A stretch of DNA of 7,163 bases from an uncultured Thermoleophilia bacterium. Its GTDB lineage: Bacteria > Actinomycetota > Thermoleophilia > Gaiellales > F1-60-MAGs149. The stretch spans positions 1 to 7,163 of the forward strand of contig CADCWC010000203.1 in assembly GCA_902806305.1 (NCBI GenBank), written 5' to 3'. Every line of letters begins with the position of its first letter. Positions within the stretch are counted from its first letter, which is position 1. The position numbers and the translations under genes are program-made. A model generated the notes under the pieces. It was not told the DNA's origin and did no database searches. It worked only from the letters and a program-made list of their open reading frames with translations. Shown piece by piece: positions 6,027-7,163 of this stretch.

Positions 6027-6053
6027 GCTACCCCCTCGGAGCCCGGCGGGCAA
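6025..6053 (-). promoter_or_regulatory. Candidate sigma-70-type promoter for the SDR gene
   Basis: On the minus strand a -35-like TTGCCC (6053-6048) and a -10-like TAGCCT (6030-6025) are 17 bp apart. The predicted transcript start near 6018 gives a leader of about 30 nt that includes the AGGAG at 5995-5991. Placement, spacing and ribosome site agree with the GTG start at 5986. Confidence 0.5.
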
Positions 6054-6062
6054 GCACGACCG

Positions 6063-6078
6063 CGTCGCGGCCGCGACG
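6063..6078. repeat. 16-bp perfect palindrome upstream of the SDR promoter
   Basis: CGTCGCGGCCGCGACG is a perfect palindrome centred about 52 bp upstream of the predicted SDR transcript start, just beyond the -35 box. It is also about 100 bp before the divergent DUF4142 gene. It could be an activator or repressor site. High GC content lowers its weight. Confidence 0.35.
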
Positions 6079-6160
6079 GCCTCCTGACCACGTTTTCAGA
6101 CGATGACGTTACGGCGTTGACGAGGTGGGCACAGAGCGATGTCCACCGCCCGACGACTCG

Positions 6161-6165
6161 AAGGA
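6161..6165 (+). promoter_or_regulatory. Ribosome binding site AAGGA that sets the DUF4142 start
   Basis: AAGGA lies 6 nt before the ATG at 6172. The in-frame ATG at 6139 has no such site, and starting there would add 11 residues ahead of the signal peptide. A TTGACG at 6117-6122 looks like a -35 box, but I find no matching -10. Confidence 0.6.
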
Positions 6166-6171
6166 CCGTCC

Positions 6172-6687
6172 ATGCCCCGCCCCCGCACCGCGATCGTCGC
6201 CGCCGCCTCGGCGCTCGCGCTGATGCCCGCCACGGCCTCCGCCCATCACGCCACGATGTCGGCGCTCGACCGCCACTTCGCGAAGGCCGCCGGCCAGTCG
6301 AACCTCTTCGAGATCCAGGGCGCCCGCACCGCCCTGGCGAAGTCCGAGTCGCCGGCGGTCCGGCAGGTCGCGACGCGGATCCTCCGCGACCACACCCACG
6401 CCCAGGCGATGCTCCGGCCGGTGGCCGCGGACCTCCACGTCCGGCTGCCGCGGAGCCCGAACCCGCTCCAGAAGTGGACGCTGGCCCGGACCGCGCGCCT
6501 GGACGGCGCCGCCTTCGACGTCGCGTTCCTGCGGCTGCAGGAGGCGGGCCACCGCACCGCCATCTCGCTGTTCGGCGAGGAGGCCCGGGAGGGGCAGAAC
6601 CCGGACGCCCGCAGCTACGCGGTCACCCATCTGCCCGCCCTCCGCGCCCATCTCGTGCTGACCCGCCGGACGCTGAAGTCGCTGTGA
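6172..6687 (+). CDS. Secreted DUF4142-family protein
   Basis: A 171-residue exported protein of the DUF4142 family, a four-helix, ferritin-like fold without an agreed function. Residues 1-24 form a signal peptide: Arg near the N-terminus, a hydrophobic Ala/Leu core, and a cleavage site after ASA (22-24). The mature protein begins HHATMSALDRHF. Family features are DRHFAKAA (33-40), NLFEI (44-48), the helix with RDHTHA (72-77), FDVAFL (115-120) with a nearby His127, and the final helix with LPALRAH (154-160). No C-terminal anchor is seen, so it is likely released or in the cell envelope. The ATG at 6172 is chosen by its ribosome site. It is divergent from the SDR gene, and a 70-residue ORF follows 45 bp downstream. 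Its role is unknown. Confidence 0.85.
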   Translation: MPRPRTAIVAAASALALMPATASAHHATMSALDRHFAKAAGQSNLFEIQGARTALAKSESPAVRQVATRILRDHTHAQAMLRPVAADLHVRLPRSPNPLQKWTLARTARLDGAAFDVAFLRLQEAGHRTAISLFGEEAREGQNPDARSYAVTHLPALRAHLVLTRRTLKSL

Positions 6688-6717
6688 ACGCCGTCCGACC
6701 CACGAGCCATCCTTCCC

Positions 6718-6724
6718 GGAGGAG
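6718..6724 (+). promoter_or_regulatory. Strong ribosome binding site GGAGGAG for a 70-residue ORF
   Basis: GGAGGAG lies 8 nt before the ATG at 6733, the best Shine-Dalgarno in the window. It is the main reason for accepting the short gene behind it. Confidence 0.65.
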
Positions 6725-6732
6725 CTAGCTGC

Positions 6733-6945
6733 ATGCCGAGAGTCCGAGCCGACATGGAGGGCGCGTTCGTCGCGCTGTGGGGCGTGGTCAGCCCCGGCAG
6801 CGGCGCGCCGCTCGTCGAGCTGCCCGGTTGGTGGTCGCGGCGCGGCGCCCAGGAGGAGGCGCGCCTCGTCGCGGCCGAGTCGGGGCTCGGGCTCGACGCG
6901 GAGGCGGGGCCGCTCGAGCTCCGGCGGCTGCGGCTCGCCCGCTGA
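6733..6945 (+). CDS. Hypothetical small protein, 70 residues
   Basis: I do not recognise this protein. It has a strong ribosome binding site at ideal distance and host-like codon use, and it fits between its neighbours without overlap. The N-terminal half is mildly hydrophobic (AFVALWGVVS at 11-20) with a Pro/Gly turn and a PGWWSRRG motif at 31-38. The C-terminal half is charged and probably helical, ending LELRRLRLAR. The hydrophobic stretch is too short and interrupted for a clear membrane helix, and there is no signal peptide. It lies 45 bp after the DUF4142 gene and may be translated from the same mRNA. Its stop is one base from the stop of the convergent coiled-coil gene. Function unknown. 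Confidence 0.6.
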   Translation: MPRVRADMEGAFVALWGVVSPGSGAPLVELPGWWSRRGAQEEARLVAAESGLGLDAEAGPLELRRLRLAR

Positions 6946-6946
6946 T

Positions 6947-7163
6947 CTAGCCCGTTCCCGGGGCGTCGTCGGCCAGGCGTTCGACGGCGTCCCGGGCGGT
7001 GGCCAGGCGGCGCTCCGCCTCCTCGAGCTGCGTGCGAGTGTCCTCCACGGCCGCGGTAGCCGCCTCGAGGCTGTGTTGCGCGTCGCGCCACGCGCGTTCG
7101 GCCGCCGCCGTCAGGCGGCGCTGCACCTCGAGCTCCGCGTCGGCCGCCCGGGCGGCTCCGCGC
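6947..7163 (-). CDS. C-terminus of a coiled-coil protein, cut by the window edge
   Basis: The minus-strand frame ending in TAG at 6949-6947 is open to the window edge, giving 72 residues without a start. The sequence is rich in Ala, Glu, Arg and Leu with heptad-like spacing (for example AELEVQRRL, SLEAATAAVEDTRTQLEEAERRL) and ends in a short non-helical tail, DDAPGTG. This is what the end of a long alpha-helical coiled coil looks like. By my count about 65 of the 72 codons end in G or C, as expected for a real gene in this DNA. It ends one base from the stop of the 70-residue gene. The full protein and its role lie outside the window. Confidence 0.6.
   Translation of the reverse strand, partial: RGAARAADAELEVQRRLTAAAERAWRDAQHSLEAATAAVEDTRTQLEEAERRLATARDAVERLADDAPGTG

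Noticed and set aside
4251..6053. 600-codon open frame on the minus strand
   Set aside because: It runs antisense to the transporter and out of frame with the SDR gene. Its composition (Arg, Gly, His-rich) is that of a GC-rich shadow, with no domain visible.
6139..6171. Upstream ATG that would add 11 residues to the DUF4142 protein
   Set aside because: It lacks a ribosome site and would place extra charged residues before the signal peptide. The ATG at 6172 has AAGGA at good spacing.

Overview
The window is very GC-rich DNA (by eye well above 70% G+C), with GTG starts, near-saturated GC third positions and long antisense open frames. This fits a high-GC actinobacterium. A Thermoleophilia/Solirubrobacter-like host is possible but cannot be shown from this sequence alone. 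No rRNA, tRNA, CRISPR array, insertion sequence or phage gene is visible. The window is chromosomal-looking metabolic DNA with eight genes, two of them cut by the window edges.

Layout. Positions 1-2096 (+) hold the end of a 2-oxo-acid (pyruvate/acetoin-type) dehydrogenase operon: a dihydrolipoamide acyltransferase E2 lacking its N-terminus, then E1 alpha. After only 10 bp come two genes on the minus strand (2107-4139): a COG3618-type amidohydrolase and, upstream of it, a 371-residue protein that I cannot assign to a characterised family. That protein has conserved-looking Cys/His motifs suggestive of a metal site. A divergent control region (4140-4325) separates this operon from a 10-TM DMT/EamA-type transporter (4326-5150, +). 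A convergent 110-bp gap follows, then a classical short-chain dehydrogenase (5261-5986, -). A second divergent control region (5987-6171) leads to a secreted DUF4142 protein (6172-6687, +) and a 70-residue unknown protein (6733-6945, +). The window ends in the C-terminus of a coiled-coil protein on the minus strand (6947-7163).

How the parts may work together. Each divergent region carries a minus-strand promoter-like pair with exactly 17-bp spacing (TTGCGA/TAGCGT and TTGCCC/TAGCCT). Just downstream of each -10, both carry almost the same 14-bp element, GGAA[GC or CG]GTTTCCAG, an inverted repeat resembling LacI-type operators. I read this as possible co-regulation of the amidohydrolase/Cys-protein operon and the SDR gene, perhaps with the DMT transporter. 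That would make a small catabolic module (hydrolase, putative metalloprotein, dehydrogenase, transporter) next to an acyl-CoA-forming dehydrogenase complex. The substrate cannot be read from the sequence, and the module is an inference. The best candidate for undescribed biology is the Cys/His protein at 3024-4139 together with its hydrolase partner.
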